From positions 1-17,079 of the forward strand of contig CAAFIN010000225.1 of the NCBI GenBank assembly GCA_900762945.1: DNA of 17,079 nt. Reading direction: 5' to 3'. The position numbers and the translations under genes were made by a program. The notes beneath the pieces were generated by a model. It ran no database searches, was not told the DNA's origin, and saw only the letters and a program-made list of their open reading frames with translations. This document shows positions 15,342 through 17,079 of this stretch, one piece after another. The stretch comes from Clostridia bacterium (lineage in GTDB: Bacteria > Bacillota > Clostridia > Christensenellales > Pumilibacteraceae). The first letter of the stretch is position 1. Each line of letters begins with the position of its first letter.

Positions 15342-16151
15342 TTATCTCGGGTAAACGTTGTTGTGCATCTTTCGGTATTCTTTCGGGGTGAGTCCCGTGG
15401 CGCGCTTGAAAAGCCGACAAAAATAGTAATGATCGGAAAGACCGCAAAGCGCGGAGATCTCGGACGAAGAAATATGATAGTCGCCCGAAAGCAGTTCTTT
15501 CGCGCGATCGACGCGCAGTCGGTTTATATATTCGACGGGAGAAACGCCGTAGGTTTCGGCGAAAAGTTTCCTCAGATAGACCTCGCTGATTCCGCAAGTC
15601 GTCGCAAGACAGGGGATCGAAATCTTTCCGAACGCATAGTTTTCATGGATAAAATCGACGGCGGGACGAATGGTTTCGCGGTGCGACGACGGAGAGTAAG
15701 CCGCCGACTTCATCAAAGCAATCGCGCCGTACAGACATTCCAGACACTTTTCCGCAAATCCCGGTCGCCGTTCGCGCCACGCCTTTTCGGATTTTACGAA
15801 ATACGTTTCGACGAGCGACGGAAGTCTGACGTCGAATGCGAACGGTTTGACGCCGTCGAGATTCGGACAGGCGAAGTTGATCGCATAGCAACCGTCCTCG
15901 TCGCGCTGATCCGATACGTCTATATCGTAAGTACTGTTTTCCGGAAGATAGACTACCTGACCGGATTGCGGGCGAATTACCGTGCCGTCCGTAAAAGTAA
16001 GTCTGCCGAAAGTCCGCGCATAGTAGACGAGTCCGTGACCTTTACGGCTTATTATGCGGTTTGACGTCAGTCGTTTCGTTACGAATAGGACAAGATCGAT
16101 ATTCGCGCCGACGAACGACGTATCCAAAAAATTATGAGTATTTGCGTTCAT
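15342..16151 (-). CDS. AraC-family transcriptional regulator
   Basis: The start at 16151 (269 residues) is preferred over the longer ATG at 16202 because AGGAGG lies 12 bases ahead of it and the longer start would sit on the -35 box of the gene's own promoter. The N-terminal half is a cupin-like sensing domain (GHGLVYYARTFGRLTF, SGQVVYLPENSTYDI). The C-terminal hundred residues hold two helix-turn-helix motifs of the AraC/XylS type: LATTCGISEVYLRKLFAETY and ISALCGLSDHYYFCRLFKRA, ending TGLTPKEYRK. Such proteins usually bind a sugar and activate neighbouring genes. It faces away from the glycyl-radical-enzyme gene and shares its intergenic region, so that gene is the likeliest target; the GH30 gene downstream is another possibility. 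The inducer is unknown. Confidence 0.92.
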   Translation of the reverse strand: MNANTHNFLDTSFVGANIDLVLFVTKRLTSNRIISRKGHGLVYYARTFGRLTFTDGTVIRPQSGQVVYLPENSTYDIDVSDQRDEDGCYAINFACPNLDGVKPFAFDVRLPSLVETYFVKSEKAWRERRPGFAEKCLECLYGAIALMKSAAYSPSSHRETIRPAVDFIHENYAFGKISIPCLATTCGISEVYLRKLFAETYGVSPVEYINRLRVDRAKELLSGDYHISSSEISALCGLSDHYYFCRLFKRATGLTPKEYRKMHNNVYPR

Positions 16152-16173
16152 AATTGTGAATTTCCTCCTATCA

Positions 16174-16202
16174 ATTATAACTTTTAGTTTCGGATAAGTC
16201 AA
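16174..16202 (-). promoter_or_regulatory. Promoter of the AraC-family gene with very short leader
   Basis: On the minus strand TTGACT (16202-16197) and TATAAT (16179-16174) are separated by 17 bp. The expected transcription start (about 16167) falls within the AGGAGG ribosome binding site at 16169-16164, leaving a leader of roughly 16-18 bases. Confidence 0.8.
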
Positions 16203-16219
16203 TAGTTTTCAATTGTACA

Positions 16220-16248
16220 TTGTTTTTTTGCGGGGCACGGCTTATAAT
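16220..16248 (+). promoter_or_regulatory. Promoter of the glycyl-radical-enzyme gene, weak -35
   Basis: TATAAT at 16243-16248 is perfect, but the best -35 at the 17-bp position is TTGTTT (16220-16225), three of six matches. That fits an activator-dependent promoter. The predicted start near 16255 lies just ahead of AAGGAG (16257-16262), giving a leader of about 15 bases before ATG at 16270. Confidence 0.65.
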
Positions 16249-16269
16249 AAACGCGGAAGGAGAGGAAAC

Positions 16270-17079
16270 ATGTTCGACGACGACAGAAAGATTATAGAGA
16301 ATAAGTATCATATCGCAAGCGAGCCGTTCGATCCGTACAATCGCATGGCATATCACGGCTATGATTTCGACGAAACAACGGGGCAAAGCGACGAAGAGAT
16401 CCGCAAGGGGCTGCGGAAACTAAGCGAGGAAACGGCAGAACTTGCTCATCCGGTAAGAAAAGCGGAAGCGGTGAGGTACGCGCTGGAACATACGCGGATC
16501 GACGCGGGCGAGCACGATTATTTTCCCGGCATTTACTCGCTGAATCGTCTTGCAAACGATACTACGGTATACGAGTGGCAACGAAACGTGTTCGACGTGT
16601 TTATACCGGGTATTCGCGACGAAATGCGCAGAATGAACGAAACCGGAGCGGCGCCGATATGGGCGGACTTCGATCACGTAGTACCCGACTGGGATTCCGT
16701 GCTTACTCTGGGGTTTACGGGGCTTATGGAACGCGCGGAAAGTTACCGTGCGCTTCACGAGAGAAACGGAGTGCTTACGGATGAGAAACGAGCCTTTTTC
16801 GACGGAATAAATATCGTTTATTCCGCAATAATCGGACTTATGGAAAGAATCGGAAACTACGCCGCAGAAAAGGCAAAGGCTTGTCCCGGGGGCAAAGCGG
16901 AAAAGATCGCGCGGTGCATGAAAAGCCTGACGCAAGGCGCGCCAAAGAATATTTACGAGGCGATGATGACGATTTATATTTACTTTATAGCGTCCGAGTG
17001 TTTCGATTCGTATCAGGTGCGTTCGCTCGGAAACGGTTTGGACAATAGTCTCTACGGCTTTTATGCGCGCGATATCAAA
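16270..17079 (+). CDS. Pyruvate formate-lyase-family glycyl-radical enzyme, 3' end missing
   Basis: The frame is open from ATG 16270, with AAGGAG seven bases upstream, to the window end, giving 270 residues of a protein that would be expected to be about 700-850 long. The region near residue 133 (DFDHVVPDWDSVLTLGFTG) matches the HxVPD...L..G..G segment of pyruvate formate-lyase-type N-terminal domains, and the earlier RIDAGEHDYFPGIYS region fits the same fold. The catalytic cysteine and the radical glycine near the C terminus are beyond the edge, so the subclass cannot be read. Glycyl-radical enzymes need an activating radical-SAM enzyme, expected next to it downstream. The class includes dehydratases and C-C or C-N lyases. 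It is divergent from an AraC-type regulator. A role in 1,2-propanediol dehydration after fucose use is only speculation. Confidence 0.65.
   Translation, partial: MFDDDRKIIENKYHIASEPFDPYNRMAYHGYDFDETTGQSDEEIRKGLRKLSEETAELAHPVRKAEAVRYALEHTRIDAGEHDYFPGIYSLNRLANDTTVYEWQRNVFDVFIPGIRDEMRRMNETGAAPIWADFDHVVPDWDSVLTLGFTGLMERAESYRALHERNGVLTDEKRAFFDGINIVYSAIIGLMERIGNYAAEKAKACPGGKAEKIARCMKSLTQGAPKNIYEAMMTIYIYFIASECFDSYQVRSLGNGLDNSLYGFYARDIK

Noticed and set aside
16205..16227. Possible AraC operator: GTTTTC/GTTTTT direct repeat and TGTACA palindrome
   Set aside because: The repeats are short, T-rich and easily formed by chance; no conserved operator can be claimed without comparison to relatives.

Overview
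The window reads as a stretch of chromosome from an uncultured, gut-associated anaerobic Firmicute (Clostridia; a Christensenellales-like lineage is a guess). The reasons are Gram-positive-style AGGAGG ribosome binding sites, consensus sigma-A promoters with 17-bp spacers, BspA-type leucine-rich-repeat surface proteins with CxxC mini-modules, a lipoprotein with a clear lipobox, a glycyl-radical enzyme and several carbohydrate-active enzymes. No RNA genes, CRISPR arrays, insertion sequences or phage modules were found. No transporter is present.

Region 1 (1-3056) is the 3' part of a large surface protein. It has Ig-like repeats, including a 243-bp duplication with 99 identical bases, followed by three CxxC + LRR_5 units. 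A terminator-like hairpin follows.

Region 2 (3183-12003) is a tightly packed plus-strand operon of six genes: a BspA-like LRR lipoprotein, a GH28-like beta-helix protein, a GH112 galactosyl-N-acetylhexosamine phosphorylase, a GH95-type fucosidase relative, fucose mutarotase (fucU) and L-fucose isomerase (fucI). The first five genes overlap one another by 4-13 bp, and an 18-bp gap precedes fucI. A near-perfect rho-independent terminator ends the operon. None of the enzymes has a signal peptide. The simplest reading is intracellular breakdown of an imported fucosylated oligosaccharide such as Fuc-Gal-beta-1,3-HexNAc from mucin or milk glycans: GH95 removes fucose, GH112 phosphorolyses the remaining disaccharide to galactose 1-phosphate and N-acetylhexosamine, and FucU/FucI channel fucose to L-fuculose. 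The fuculokinase, the aldolase and the transporter must lie elsewhere.

Region 3 (12202-13526) is a monocistronic beta-helix protein with its own perfect consensus promoter. A shared hairpin terminator separates it from a convergent minus-strand GH30 glycosidase (13769-15133), which also has its own strong promoter.

Region 4 (15342-17079) is a minus-strand AraC-family regulator divergent from a glycyl-radical enzyme of the pyruvate formate-lyase family, which is cut off by the window end. Their promoters lie back to back within about 118 bp and have unusually short leaders.

The most interesting points are the non-canonical active site of the GH95 protein, an unassigned intracellular beta-helix enzyme embedded in the fucosyl-glycan operon, the translational coupling of an LRR lipoprotein to cytosolic enzymes, and the divergent AraC/glycyl-radical-enzyme pair.
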